NCBI RefSeq assembly: GCF_001053185.1
Contig: NZ_CSTD01000001.1
Location: forward strand, 1,812,213 to 1,876,212
Reading direction: 5' to 3'
DNA from: Mycobacterium bohemicum DSM 44277
GTDB lineage: Bacteria > Actinomycetota > Actinomycetes > Mycobacteriales > Mycobacteriaceae
Length of the DNA stretch: 64,000 nucleotides
Below are positions 50,673-59,959 of the stretch, piece by piece (position 1 is the stretch's first letter; each line of letters starts with the position of its first letter). The notes below the pieces were generated by a model, which worked only from the letters and a program-made list of their open reading frames with translations, made no database searches and was not told the DNA's origin. Both the position numbers and the translations under genes were made by a program.

Positions 50673-50729
50673 CGAGCAGACGCAGATCGCACGAAAATCG
50701 AAAGATTTATGCGATTCTGCGTCTGCTCG
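50673..50729. repeat. 57-bp inverted repeat, copy 2 of 2
   Basis: Left arm CGAGCAGACGCAGATCGCA (50673-50691) and right arm 50710-50729 are complementary apart from one unpaired base. Nearly the same arms as 1556-1613. It lies between the convergent thioredoxin and glgB stops, the place for a two-way terminator. Confidence 0.85.
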
Positions 50730-50755
50730 CGAGGGCCGTCAGGCCCGTGCGCCCT

Positions 50756-52951
50756 CTACTCCGGCTCGAGCCACAACGCCGACGTGGGCGGCAACACCAG
50801 CACCGCCGAGGCCGGGCGGCCGTGCCACGGGTCGTCGGTGGCGTCGACGCCGCCCATGTTGCCGATGCCCGAGCCGTTGTAGTCGGTCGCGTCGGTGTTG
50901 AGGACCTCGCGCCAGCGGCCGGCCGACGGCAAACCGACCCGATAGTCGCCGTGCTCGCTGCCCGAAAAGTTGAACACGCAGGCCATCACCGAGCCGTCGC
51001 TGCCGTACCTCAGGAAGCTCAGCACGTTGTTCGCCGAGTCGTTGGCGTCGATCCAGGAGTAGCCGTCGGGGATGGTGTCCTGGCTCCACAGGGCCGGGTG
51101 GCTGCTGTAGATGGCGTTGATGTCGCGCACCATGCGCAGGATGCCGTTGGAGAAGCCTTGTTCGTCGAGCTGCCACCAGTCCAGCCCGTTCTGTTCGGAC
51201 CACTCGGCCCGCTGCCCGAATTCCTGCCCCATGAACAGCAATTGTTTGCCCGGGTGCGCCCACTGGTAGGCCAGCAGGCTGCGCAGGCCCGCGGCCTTGG
51301 TGTGGTTGTTGCCCGGCATCCGGCCCCACAGCGTGCCCTTGCCGTGCACCACCTCGTCGTGGCTGATCGGCAGCACGAAGTTCTCGCTGTAGGCGTAGAG
51401 CATGGAGAAGGTGATCTCGCCGTGGTGGTAGCTGCGGTGGATCGGGTCGCGGCTGATGTAATCGAGCGTGTCGTGCATCCAGCCCATGTTCCACTTCATC
51501 GAAAAACCAAGGCCGCCAAGGCTTGTCGGCCGCGTTACGCCCGGCCAGGAGGTGGACTCCTCGGCTATCGTGACGATCCCGGGCGCCGCCTTGTGCGCGG
51601 TGGCGTTCATCTCCTGCAGGAACTGCACCGCCTCCAGGTTCTCCCGGCCGCCGTAGATGTTCGGCGTCCAGCCGCCCGCGGGCCGCGAGTAGTCCAGGTA
51701 GAGCATCGACGCGACGGCGTCCACGCGCAGACCGTCGACGTGGAACTCCTCCAGCCAGTACAGCGCGTTGGCCACCAGGAAATTACGCACCTCGCGCCGG
51801 CCGAAATCGAACACGTAAGTGCCCCAGTCGAGTTGCTCGCCGCGCTTGGGATCGGAGTGTTCGTAGAGCGGGGTGCCGTCGAAGCGCCCCAGCGCCCACG
51901 CGTCCTTCGGGAAGTGCGCCGGCACCCAGTCGACGATGACGCCGATGCCCGCCTGGTGCAGAGCGTCGACCAACACGCGGAAGTCGTCGGGCGTGCCGAA
52001 TCGAGACGTCGGCGCATAGTACGAGGTGACCTGGTAGCCCCACGATCCGGCGAACGGGTGCTCGGCGACCGGCAGCAACTCCACGTGGGTGAATCCGTGG
52101 TCGACAACGTAAGCCGTGAGCTGGTGGGCGAGTTCGCGGTAGCTCAGACCGGGACGCCAGGAGCCCAGGTGGACCTCGTAGGTGCTCATGGGCTCGAACA
52201 CCGGGTTGCGCTGCGCGCGCCGGGCCATCCAGTCGGCGTCGTTCCACGTGTACCTGCTGCGCGTCACCCGCGAGGCGGTGTGCGGCGGGACCTCGGTGGC
52301 GAACGCCATGGGGTCGGCCCGCTCGGTCACGACCCCGTCGGCGCCGTGCACACGGAACTTGTAGAGGCCCTCCTCCGGGAAGTCGGGCCAGAACAGTTCC
52401 CACACTCCCGAGGAGCCCAGCACCCGCATGGGGGCGTCGTTGCCGGTCCAGCCGTTGAACTCGCCGATCAGGTTCACGCCCTTGGCGTTGGGGGCCCACA
52501 CCGCGAACGACACCCCGGTCACCTCGCCGTCGGCCGTGGTGAACGAACGGGCATGCGCGCCGAGCACTTCCCAGAGCCGCTCGTGGCGGCCCTCGCCGAA
52601 CAGGTGCAGATCCACCTCGCCGAGTGTCGGCAGGAAGCGATAGGCGTCGGCGACGACGTACGGTTCACCGCCCGGGTAGGTGATCTCCAGCCGGTAGTCG
52701 ATCAGGTTGACGAACGGCAGCGCGACGGCGAACAGGCCGGCCTCGATGTGCTGCAACGGGAAACGGTCCTTGCCCACCAGCGCGACAACCTCTTCGGCGT
52801 GCGGCCGGAACGCGCGGATGACGGTGTGGTCGCCGTACTCGTGGGCGCCCAGAACGCCGTGCGGGTTGTAATGCGCACCGGCCAGCAGGAGCGACAGCTC
52901 CTCGTGGTCGGGGGCCAGGTGCGTCTTGGCGAGTTGATCGGCTTGGCTCAT
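50756..52951 (-). CDS. glgB: 1,4-alpha-glucan branching enzyme
   Basis: 731 residues, identical in length to the M. tuberculosis enzyme. N-terminal CBM48-type beta domains ([18 protein letters not shown]) precede a GH13 barrel with nucleophile Asp411 in [10 protein letters not shown] and acid Glu in [11 protein letters not shown]. Adds alpha-1,6 branches to the alpha-1,4 glucan made by GlgE. ATG 52951 has a GGAGGG site; the start lies 1 bp after the glgE stop, so they form an operon. The PE_PGRS gene that precedes glgB in M. tuberculosis is missing. Confidence 0.97.
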   Translation of the reverse strand: MSQADQLAKTHLAPDHEELSLLLAGAHYNPHGVLGAHEYGDHTVIRAFRPHAEEVVALVGKDRFPLQHIEAGLFAVALPFVNLIDYRLEITYPGGEPYVVADAYRFLPTLGEVDLHLFGEGRHERLWEVLGAHARSFTTADGEVTGVSFAVWAPNAKGVNLIGEFNGWTGNDAPMRVLGSSGVWELFWPDFPEEGLYKFRVHGADGVVTERADPMAFATEVPPHTASRVTRSRYTWNDADWMARRAQRNPVFEPMSTYEVHLGSWRPGLSYRELAHQLTAYVVDHGFTHVELLPVAEHPFAGSWGYQVTSYYAPTSRFGTPDDFRVLVDALHQAGIGVIVDWVPAHFPKDAWALGRFDGTPLYEHSDPKRGEQLDWGTYVFDFGRREVRNFLVANALYWLEEFHVDGLRVDAVASMLYLDYSRPAGGWTPNIYGGRENLEAVQFLQEMNATAHKAAPGIVTIAEESTSWPGVTRPTSLGGLGFSMKWNMGWMHDTLDYISRDPIHRSYHHGEITFSMLYAYSENFVLPISHDEVVHGKGTLWGRMPGNNHTKAAGLRSLLAYQWAHPGKQLLFMGQEFGQRAEWSEQNGLDWWQLDEQGFSNGILRMVRDINAIYSSHPALWSQDTIPDGYSWIDANDSANNVLSFLRYGSDGSVMACVFNFSGSEHGDYRVGLPSAGRWREVLNTDATDYNGSGIGNMGGVDATDDPWHGRPASAVLVLPPTSALWLEPE

Positions 52952-52952
52952 G

Positions 52953-55070
52953 TCACAATCCCTCCGGTCCGTGTGGCGGCCTGCGGAGCAGCGTCATCCG
53001 GAACTCCTGCGGAATGAGTGGCATGTTGATCACATGCGCCACCGCTCGTGCCGGGTCGAGGCGGATGTAGTTCGCTTGGCCCCATTGGAATTCCTGGCCG
53101 GTGAGCTCGTCTCGTACCCAAAATCGTTCGTAAGGCTCCATACCCAATGCCGCCATGTCCAAAAACAGCGTGGCTTCCTCGGCGCCGAAGGCGTTGAGCG
53201 TCACCACCACCAACACGCAGTCGCCGGACGCGGGGTCGAATTTGCTGTAGGCCAATAGCGCGTCGTTGTCCACGCTGTGGAAGTGAATGGTGCGCAGCTG
53301 CTGGAGCGCGGGGTGGAGACGGCGGATTTCGTTGAGCCGCGCGATGAACGGCTCCAACGAGCGGCCCTCGGCCAGCGCACCCTCGAAGTCGCGGGGCCGC
53401 AGCTCGTACTTCTCCGAGTTCAGGTACTCCTCGCTGCCCTCGCGAACCGCCCGGTGCTCGAACAGCTCGTAGCCCGAGTACACGCCCCAGGCCGGGCCCA
53501 TGGTGCCGGCCAGCACGGCGCGGATGGCGAACATGCCCGGCCCGTTGTGCTGCAGGATCGCGTGCAGGATGTCGGGCGTGTTCACGAACAGATTGGGGCG
53601 CCGGAAGTCCGCGGCGGCGGCGATCGCTTCGCCGAATTCGGTAAGTTCCTGCTTGGCCGTGCGCCACGTGAAATAGCTGTAGGACTGCGTGAACCCGAGC
53701 TTGGCCAGGCCGTACTGCCGGGCCGGCGGGGTGAAGGCCTCGGAGAGGAACAGCACGTCGGGGTCGATGCTCTTGACCTGCCCGATCAGCCACGCCCAGA
53801 AGTTCGGCGGCTTGGTGTGTGGGTTGTCCACGCGAAAGAACTTCACCCCGTGGTCCATCCAGTGCCGGACGATCCGCAGCACCTCGTCGTACAGGCCCGC
53901 GGGATCGTTGTCGAAGTTCAGCGGGTAGATGTCCTGGTACTTCTTCGGCGGATTCTCCGCGTACGCGATGGTGCCGTCGGGCAGCTCGGTGAACCAGTTG
54001 CGGTGCTGGCGGGCCCAGGGGTGGTCGGGTGCGCACTGCAGCGCCAGGTCCAGCGCTACCTCCATGCCCAAATCCCTTGCGGCGGAAACGAACTCGTCGA
54101 AATCGTCGATGGTGCCCAGCGCCGGGTGGACCGCGTCGTGGCCGCCCTCGTCGCTGCCGATCGCCCATGGCGAGCCCACGTCCCCGGGGGCGGCGGTGGG
54201 AGAGTTGTTGCGCCCCTTGCGGTGTACCTTGCCGATCGGGTGGATCGGGGGCAGGTAGACGACGTCGAAGCCCATCTCCGCGATGCGCGGCAGCTGTTTG
54301 GCCGCCGTGGCGAAGGTGCCGTGCACGGGCTTGCCGTCGGCGTCCCAGCCGCCGGTGGAGCGCGGAAACATCTCATACCAGGAGCCGAACCGGGCCAGCG
54401 GCCGGTCCACCCACACCCCGTACTGCTCACCCCGGGTGACCAGGTCCCGCAGCGGGTAGGTGGCCAGCAGCTCTTCGACCTCCGGGGAAAGCGCGAGCGC
54501 GGTGCGTGTCACCGGGTCCCCGGGGCTGTGCAACGCCGTCGCCACCGCCAGCAAGGGTTCGCGCACGGCGCGTGGCACGCCGGTGGCGGCGCGCTCGAAC
54601 AGCGCGGCGCCGATCAGCAGGTCGTTGGACAGCTCCGTCTCACCCTGGCCGGCCTCGAGCTTGGCGACCAGCCCGTGGCGCCAGCTGTGGATCGGGTCCC
54701 CCCATCCGTCCACCCGGAAGGTCCACAGTCCGACCCGGTCGGGCGTGAAGTGGCCGTGGAACACGTAGGGTTCCTGACCCTCGGTCATCGGGAACATCAA
54801 GGGTTTGATGCGCTGCTGCTCGGCACCGTCGGACGCCGTGGATTCCAGTGGTTTCTCGGGGGCCTGCACCGCCTTGATGCGGCGGGTCTCGCTGGGCTGC
54901 GGGTACCTGGCGCCGTGATAGCGGACCACCAGGGTCGCGGCCACCGCCTCGTGGCCCTCACGCCACACCGCGGCGCTGACCGGGACCACCTCACCGACCA
55001 CGGCCTTGGCCGGGTACGCGCCGCAGGACACAACGGGCTGGACGTTATCGATCTCGACACGACCGGGCAC
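52953..55070 (-). CDS. glgE: Alpha-1,4-glucan:maltose-1-phosphate maltosyltransferase
   Basis: About 705 residues. Extends alpha-glucan from maltose-1-phosphate; GH13_3 family. The catalytic nucleophile is Asp near 415 in [15 protein letters not shown], the acid Glu in [14 protein letters not shown], and [18 protein letters not shown] belongs to the donor-site loop. GTG 55070 has GGAG 5 bp upstream; TTG 55073 is an alternative. The upstream sequence in another frame (ATG 55126, ending IEMERW) resembles the M. tuberculosis N-terminus, so a one-base deletion may have removed an original leader. Divergent from glgP. Confidence 0.93.
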   Translation of the reverse strand: MPGRVEIDNVQPVVSCGAYPAKAVVGEVVPVSAAVWREGHEAVAATLVVRYHGARYPQPSETRRIKAVQAPEKPLESTASDGAEQQRIKPLMFPMTEGQEPYVFHGHFTPDRVGLWTFRVDGWGDPIHSWRHGLVAKLEAGQGETELSNDLLIGAALFERAATGVPRAVREPLLAVATALHSPGDPVTRTALALSPEVEELLATYPLRDLVTRGEQYGVWVDRPLARFGSWYEMFPRSTGGWDADGKPVHGTFATAAKQLPRIAEMGFDVVYLPPIHPIGKVHRKGRNNSPTAAPGDVGSPWAIGSDEGGHDAVHPALGTIDDFDEFVSAARDLGMEVALDLALQCAPDHPWARQHRNWFTELPDGTIAYAENPPKKYQDIYPLNFDNDPAGLYDEVLRIVRHWMDHGVKFFRVDNPHTKPPNFWAWLIGQVKSIDPDVLFLSEAFTPPARQYGLAKLGFTQSYSYFTWRTAKQELTEFGEAIAAAADFRRPNLFVNTPDILHAILQHNGPGMFAIRAVLAGTMGPAWGVYSGYELFEHRAVREGSEEYLNSEKYELRPRDFEGALAEGRSLEPFIARLNEIRRLHPALQQLRTIHFHSVDNDALLAYSKFDPASGDCVLVVVTLNAFGAEEATLFLDMAALGMEPYERFWVRDELTGQEFQWGQANYIRLDPARAVAHVINMPLIPQEFRMTLLRRPPHGPEGL

Positions 55071-55200
55071 CAACGCTCCATTTCAATTTGCCCGGCTCCT
55101 CCTCGGTCCGCTTCCGCGGACCGCATTGTCGCCGGCAGTGTTTCAATTTGTGTGCGGCCAAACCGCGGGTGTGCTCGTCGCGGAATGCCTGTCGTCTGGC

Positions 55201-55246
55201 GGACTTCCTGTCGTGGGACTTCCCTGCCGTGGGACTTCCTCTGCGG
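55201..55246. repeat. Three tandem copies of a 15-16 bp unit
   Basis: GGACTTCCTGTCGTG, GGACTTCCCTGCCGTG and GGACTTCCTCTGCGG follow one another directly. The spacing is about 1.5 helical turns, so successive units face different sides of the DNA. Confidence 0.8.
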
Positions 55247-55356
55247 GGAAGCTGCGTCGCCGCCCCAACACTTAACCGATACCCAGCCTAGTGTCAGGTC
55301 ACACCCTCGGCGGTAGACGTGTGTTGCGGTCGCCGTGCGCGCACCGAAATCCTCAG

Positions 55357-55362
55357 TAAGGT
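55357..55362 (+). promoter_or_regulatory. -10 element for leaderless glgP
   Basis: TAAGGT ends 7 bp before the GTG at 55370; no ribosome site. Confidence 0.4.
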
Positions 55363-55369
55363 ATGGCGC

Positions 55370-57982
55370 GTGAAAGCCCTTCGCCGGTTCACTGTCCGTG
55401 CTCACCTCCCGGAGCGCCTCACCGCGCTCGATCAGCTCTCGACAAACCTCCGCTGGTCGTGGGACAAACCGACGCAGGACCTGTTCGCGTCCATCGACCC
55501 GGCGCTGTGGGAGCGGTGCGGCGCGGACCCGGTCGCCATGCTCGGCGGCGTGAACCCGGCCCGTCTTGACGAACTGGCGCTCGACGAGAGCTTCCTGACC
55601 CGGCTCGACGAGCTGGCCGCCGATCTCAACGACTATCTGAGCCGCCCCCTGTGGTATCAGCAACAGGAAGCCGACGGCGGCGACGCCCCGAGCGGCATCG
55701 CCTACTTCTCGATGGAGTTCGGGGTCGCCGAGGTGCTGCCGAATTACTCCGGCGGCTTGGGGATCCTGGCCGGTGACCACCTGAAGTCGGCGTCGGACCT
55801 CGGCGTCCCGCTGATCGCGGTGGGCCTCTATTACCGCTCCGGGTATTTCCGCCAGTCGCTGACCGCGGACGGCTGGCAGAACGAGACCTACCCGTCGCTG
55901 GACCCGCAGGGGCTGCCGTTGCGGCTGCTGACCGACGCCGGTGGCGATCCCGTGGTGATAGCGCTGACGCTTCCCGACTCGGCGCAGCTGCACGCCCATG
56001 TGTGGGTGGCGCAGGTGGGTCGCGTCCCGCTGCTGTTGCTCGATTCGGACGTGCCGGAGAACGAGCACGATCTGCGCGGCGTCACCGACCGCCTCTACGG
56101 CGGGGACCAGGAACACCGCCTGAAACAGGAGATACTGGCCGGCATCGGCGGGGTGCGCGCGATCCGCGCGTTCACCGCCATCGAGGGGCTGCCCGCGCCC
56201 GAGGTCTTCCACATGAACGAGGGCCACGCCGGATTCCTGGGCGTCGAACGCATCCGCGAGCTCATCGCCGAGCAGGGGCTGGACTTCGACACCGCGTTGA
56301 CGGTGGTGCGGTCGTCCACCGTGTTCACCACCCACACCCCGGTGCCCGCCGGCATCGACCGGTTCCCGGTGGACCTGGTGGTGCGCTACCTCGGCGGGAA
56401 GGCCGACGCCACCGGCGAGTCCACGCTGCTGCCGGGCGTGGCGACCGATCGGATCGTCGCGCTGGGCGCCGAGGACGATCCCGCCAAATTCAACATGGCG
56501 CACATGGGCCTGCGGCTGGCCCAACGCGCCAACGGCGTCTCGCTGCTGCACGGGCGGGTCAGCCGCGCCATGTTCAACGAGCTGTGGCCCGGGTTCGACC
56601 CCGAGGAGGTGCCGATCGGGTCGATCACCAACGGGGTGCACGCGCGTACCTGGGCGGCGCCGCAATGGTTGCAGCTGGGCCGCGAGCTGCTCGGCTCGGA
56701 CTCGTTCGGCGACCCCGGCGTCTGGCTGCGGCTGCAGCAGGTCGACATCGGCCACCTGTGGTGGATCCGCTCCCAACTGCGCGCACTGCTGGTCGACGAC
56801 GTGCGCCGCCGGTTGCGCCGGTCGTGGCTGGAGCGCGGCGCCTCGGAAGCCGAATTGGGCTGGATCGCAACGGCTTTCGATCCGAACGTGCTCACCATCG
56901 GCTTCGCCCGGCGGGTGCCGACCTACAAGCGGCTGACGCTCATGCTGCGTGACCCCGACCGGCTCGAACAGCTGCTGCTCAACAAGGAGCGCCCGATCCA
57001 GCTGATCGTCGCCGGCAAGTCGCACCCGGCCGACGACGGGGGCAAGGCGCTCATTCAGCAGGTGGTCCGGTTCGCCGACCGGACGCAGGTGCGCCACCGC
57101 ATCGCCTTTTTGCCCGACTACGACATGTCGATGGCGCGGCTGTTGTATTGGGGCTGCGACGTCTGGCTGAACAACCCGCTGAGGCCGCTGGAGGCCTGCG
57201 GCACGTCGGGGATGAAGAGCGCGTTGAACGGCGGGCTCAACCTGTCCATCCGCGACGGCTGGTGGGACGAGTGGTACGACGGCGAAAACGGTTGGGAGAT
57301 ACCGTCGGCCGACGGCGTCAACGACGAGACCCGCCGCGACGACCTGGAGTCCGCGGCCCTGTACAGCCTGCTGGAGCAGGCCGTCGCGCCGAAGTTCTAC
57401 GAGCGCGACGAGCAGGGGGTGCCGCCGCGCTGGATGGAGATGGTGCGCCACACCCTGCAGACGCTGGGCCCGAAGGTGCTTGCCTCGCGCATGGTGCGCG
57501 ACTACGTGGAGCAGTACTACATGCCGGCCGCGCGGTCGCTGCGCCGGACCGTTGCGGCGCCCGACGGCGCCGACCGGGGCGACGCGTTCGGCGCGGCCCG
57601 CGAGCTGGCCGCCTACCGCCGGCGGGTGCAGCAGGCGTGGCCCAAGATCGCGATCACCGACGTCGACAGCACCGGCCTGCCCGATACCCCGCAGCTCGGC
57701 TCCAAGCTGACCCTGACCGCGACCGTGCAGCTGGCGGGACTGCGGCCCGACGAGGTCATGGTGCAGGCCGTGCTGGGCCGCGCCGACTCCACCGACACGC
57801 TGCTGGATCCGGTGACCGTGGAGATGTCGCACACCGCGACCGCCGAGGGCGGCTACGAGATCTTCTCGACGACGACGCCGCTGCCGCTGGCCGGGGCGGT
57901 GGGCTACACGGTCCGCGTGCTGCCCCAGCACCCGATGCTCGCGGCCCCCAACGAGCTCGGACTGGTCACGCTGGCCCGCTAG
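55370..57982 (+). CDS. glgP: Alpha-glucan (glycogen) phosphorylase
   Basis: 870 residues. Releases glucose-1-phosphate from alpha-1,4 glucan. The PLP lysine is Lys616 in GTSGMKSALNGG, and EFGVAEVLPNYSGGLGILAGDHLKSASDLG is the N-terminal glucan-binding core. This is the actinobacterial long form with an N-terminal DUF3417 segment (FTVRAHLPERL). GTG 55370. Its 3' end overlaps the convergent dinG by 17 bp. Confidence 0.95.
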   Translation: MKALRRFTVRAHLPERLTALDQLSTNLRWSWDKPTQDLFASIDPALWERCGADPVAMLGGVNPARLDELALDESFLTRLDELAADLNDYLSRPLWYQQQEADGGDAPSGIAYFSMEFGVAEVLPNYSGGLGILAGDHLKSASDLGVPLIAVGLYYRSGYFRQSLTADGWQNETYPSLDPQGLPLRLLTDAGGDPVVIALTLPDSAQLHAHVWVAQVGRVPLLLLDSDVPENEHDLRGVTDRLYGGDQEHRLKQEILAGIGGVRAIRAFTAIEGLPAPEVFHMNEGHAGFLGVERIRELIAEQGLDFDTALTVVRSSTVFTTHTPVPAGIDRFPVDLVVRYLGGKADATGESTLLPGVATDRIVALGAEDDPAKFNMAHMGLRLAQRANGVSLLHGRVSRAMFNELWPGFDPEEVPIGSITNGVHARTWAAPQWLQLGRELLGSDSFGDPGVWLRLQQVDIGHLWWIRSQLRALLVDDVRRRLRRSWLERGASEAELGWIATAFDPNVLTIGFARRVPTYKRLTLMLRDPDRLEQLLLNKERPIQLIVAGKSHPADDGGKALIQQVVRFADRTQVRHRIAFLPDYDMSMARLLYWGCDVWLNNPLRPLEACGTSGMKSALNGGLNLSIRDGWWDEWYDGENGWEIPSADGVNDETRRDDLESAALYSLLEQAVAPKFYERDEQGVPPRWMEMVRHTLQTLGPKVLASRMVRDYVEQYYMPAARSLRRTVAAPDGADRGDAFGAARELAAYRRRVQQAWPKIAITDVDSTGLPDTPQLGSKLTLTATVQLAGLRPDEVMVQAVLGRADSTDTLLDPVTVEMSHTATAEGGYEIFSTTTPLPLAGAVGYTVRVLPQHPMLAAPNELGLVTLAR

Positions 57983-59951
57983 TCCTCAGCCGCTCCAGGG
58001 CGGCGCGCACCTGCGCCGCGTTGGTCGTCTGCCAGAACGGCGGCAGCGAGTCCCTCAGGTAGCGCCCGTAGCCGGCGGTGACCATCCGCGAGTCGAGCAC
58101 CGCGACCACCCCGCGGTCGGAGACGCGGCGCAGCAGCCGGCCCGACCCCTGAGCCAGCAGCAGCGCGGCGTGGCTGGCGGCGACGGCCATGAAGCCGTTG
58201 CCCCCGCGCGCGGCGACCGCACGCTGCCGCGCCCCCAGCAGGGGGTCGTCGGGCCGGGGGAACGGGATGCGGTCGATGATCACCAGCGACAGCGACGGGC
58301 CCGGCACGTCGACGCCCTGCCACAGGGACAGGGTGCCGAACAGTGACGTCTCGGGGTCGGCGCTGAACTGCTCGACGAGCGCGGAGGTGGTGTCGTCGCC
58401 CTGGCACAGCACCGGCGTCGACAGCGTGGCGCGCATGGCCTCCGCGGCGGCGCGGGCGGCCCGCATCGACGAGAACAGGCCCAGGGTGCGCCCGCCCGCG
58501 GCGGTGATCAGTTCGGCGATTTCGGTGAGCTGCTCGGCGGAACCGGTGCCGTCGCGGCCCGGCGGCGGCAGATGAGCGGCCACGTACAGGATGCCGGCCT
58601 TGGCGTGCTGGAACGGCGAGCCCACGTCGAGTCCCCGCCAGCTTTCGGCCTCGGCGGCCTCGGTGTTGGCGAGCCCCCAGGCCGCGGCCATCGCGTCGAA
58701 CGAGCCGCCGACCGTCAGCGTGGCCGACGTCAGGACGGTGGTCGAGCGGGCGAACACCTTGCCGCGCAACAGGTCTGCCACCGATAGCGGCGCGACCCGT
58801 AGCACCGGGCGCGGCGACCCGCGGTTGTCCTCGTGGTCCAGCCAGACGATGTCGGTGCGGTCGGGTATCGCGGGCGCGAACGACGCCAGGATCCGCGACG
58901 CGGTGTCGGATATCTCGCTCAGCGCGGCAACGGCTTCGGCGCGCGCCGCGGAGGCCTTCGCGTCGCTGGTGGTGTCGATCGCCGATCGCGCAGCGCTCGC
59001 CGCGTCGCGCAGTGCCGCCAGGTAGGTCGCCATCTCGTCGTCGAGGCGATCCATCCGGCCCGGTGTGGCGTCGTGGATGGCGGCGGCGAAGGTGGCCGTC
59101 GCGGCCTCCAGGCGCTGGTTCAGTTCCGGGCCGACCAGGCGGGTGATCCGGCGCAGGGCGACCCCGAGGGCGGCGGGCGTCAGCTCCGCGGTGGCCACCG
59201 AGGTCACCCGGTCGACCAACTCGTGGGCTTCGTCGACCACCAGCAGCGAATGTTCGGGCAGCACTGCCGATTCGGCCACCGCGTCGATGGCCAGCAGGGC
59301 GTGATTGGTCACCACGATGTCGGCGCGGCCGGCCGTCGCCCGCGCCCTTTCGGAGAAGCATTCGGTGCCGAACGGGCAGCGCGCCACGCCCATGCATTCA
59401 CGCGCGGACACGCTGACCTGCGACCAGGACCGGTCCGCGACGCCGGGCTTGAGGTCGTCGCGGTCACCGGATTCGGTGGTCGACGCCCACGCGGTGAGCC
59501 GTTGCACGTCGCGGCCCAGGGCCGTCGCCGCCAGGGGATTGAACAGTTCCTCCTGCGGCACGTCGCCGGTGCCCTCCTCGTCGGCGCCGCCGTTGTGAAC
59601 CTTGTTCAGGCACAGGTAATTACGCCGCCCCTTGAGCAGGGCGAACCGCGGCGGGCGCGGCAGGGCGCCGGCGAGCGAGTCGGCCAGGCGGGGCAGGTCG
59701 CGCTCGAGCGCGATCGTGGCCGTCGAGACGACGACGGGTGAGTCGTCGCCCAGGGCGCGCACGATCGCGGGGACCAGGTAGGCGAGCGACTTGCCGGTCC
59801 CGGTGCCGGCCTGCACGACGAGGTGCTCGCCCGTTTCGAACGCGCGCGCCACCGCGGCGGCCATCTCCACCTGGCCGGGCCGTTCGCTGCCGCCGAGCGC
59901 CGCCACGGCTTTGGCCAGCAACTCGGGCACGGATACCTCGGACGTGGTCAC
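57966..59951 (-). CDS. dinG: DinG-family ATP-dependent DNA helicase
   Basis: 661 residues, XPD/DinG superfamily 2 helicase. Walker A GTGTGKS at 49-55, four cysteines for an Fe-S cluster (NYLCLN; RECMGVARCPFGTECF), DEAH box VVDEAHEL, and motif VI QGSGRLLRR. Helicase motif Ia reads STATIALERDLP, five residues shorter than the STATIALQRQLVDRDLP form I recall for M. tuberculosis, so the LQxQL part is missing. GTG 59951 gives the expected N-terminus. Lies 8 bp after pncB on the same strand. Confidence 0.92.
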   Translation of the reverse strand: MTTSEVSVPELLAKAVAALGGSERPGQVEMAAAVARAFETGEHLVVQAGTGTGKSLAYLVPAIVRALGDDSPVVVSTATIALERDLPRLADSLAGALPRPPRFALLKGRRNYLCLNKVHNGGADEEGTGDVPQEELFNPLAATALGRDVQRLTAWASTTESGDRDDLKPGVADRSWSQVSVSARECMGVARCPFGTECFSERARATAGRADIVVTNHALLAIDAVAESAVLPEHSLLVVDEAHELVDRVTSVATAELTPAALGVALRRITRLVGPELNQRLEAATATFAAAIHDATPGRMDRLDDEMATYLAALRDAASAARSAIDTTSDAKASAARAEAVAALSEISDTASRILASFAPAIPDRTDIVWLDHEDNRGSPRPVLRVAPLSVADLLRGKVFARSTTVLTSATLTVGGSFDAMAAAWGLANTEAAEAESWRGLDVGSPFQHAKAGILYVAAHLPPPGRDGTGSAEQLTEIAELITAAGGRTLGLFSSMRAARAAAEAMRATLSTPVLCQGDDTTSALVEQFSADPETSLFGTLSLWQGVDVPGPSLSLVIIDRIPFPRPDDPLLGARQRAVAARGGNGFMAVAASHAALLLAQGSGRLLRRVSDRGVVAVLDSRMVTAGYGRYLRDSLPPFWQTTNAAQVRAALERLRTSGPA

Positions 59952-59959
59952 TCTCTTCG

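Larger units (their letters stand above)
55071..55369. promoter_or_regulatory. Divergent glgE-glgP control region
   Basis: About 300 bp without a gene between the two alpha-glucan units. It holds two copies of TTTCAATTTG exactly 60 bp apart (55081-55090, 55141-55150) and a threefold short repeat at 55201-55246. Promoters for both directions must lie here. Confidence 0.6.

Noticed and set aside
55201..55246. CRISPR-like array
   Set aside because: The three units are directly adjacent with no spacers, and no cas genes are present.
54797..57931. 1,044-residue frame antisense to glgP
   Set aside because: Composite of glgP antisense and the glgE upstream region; no recognisable domain apart from the short stretch discussed under glgE.
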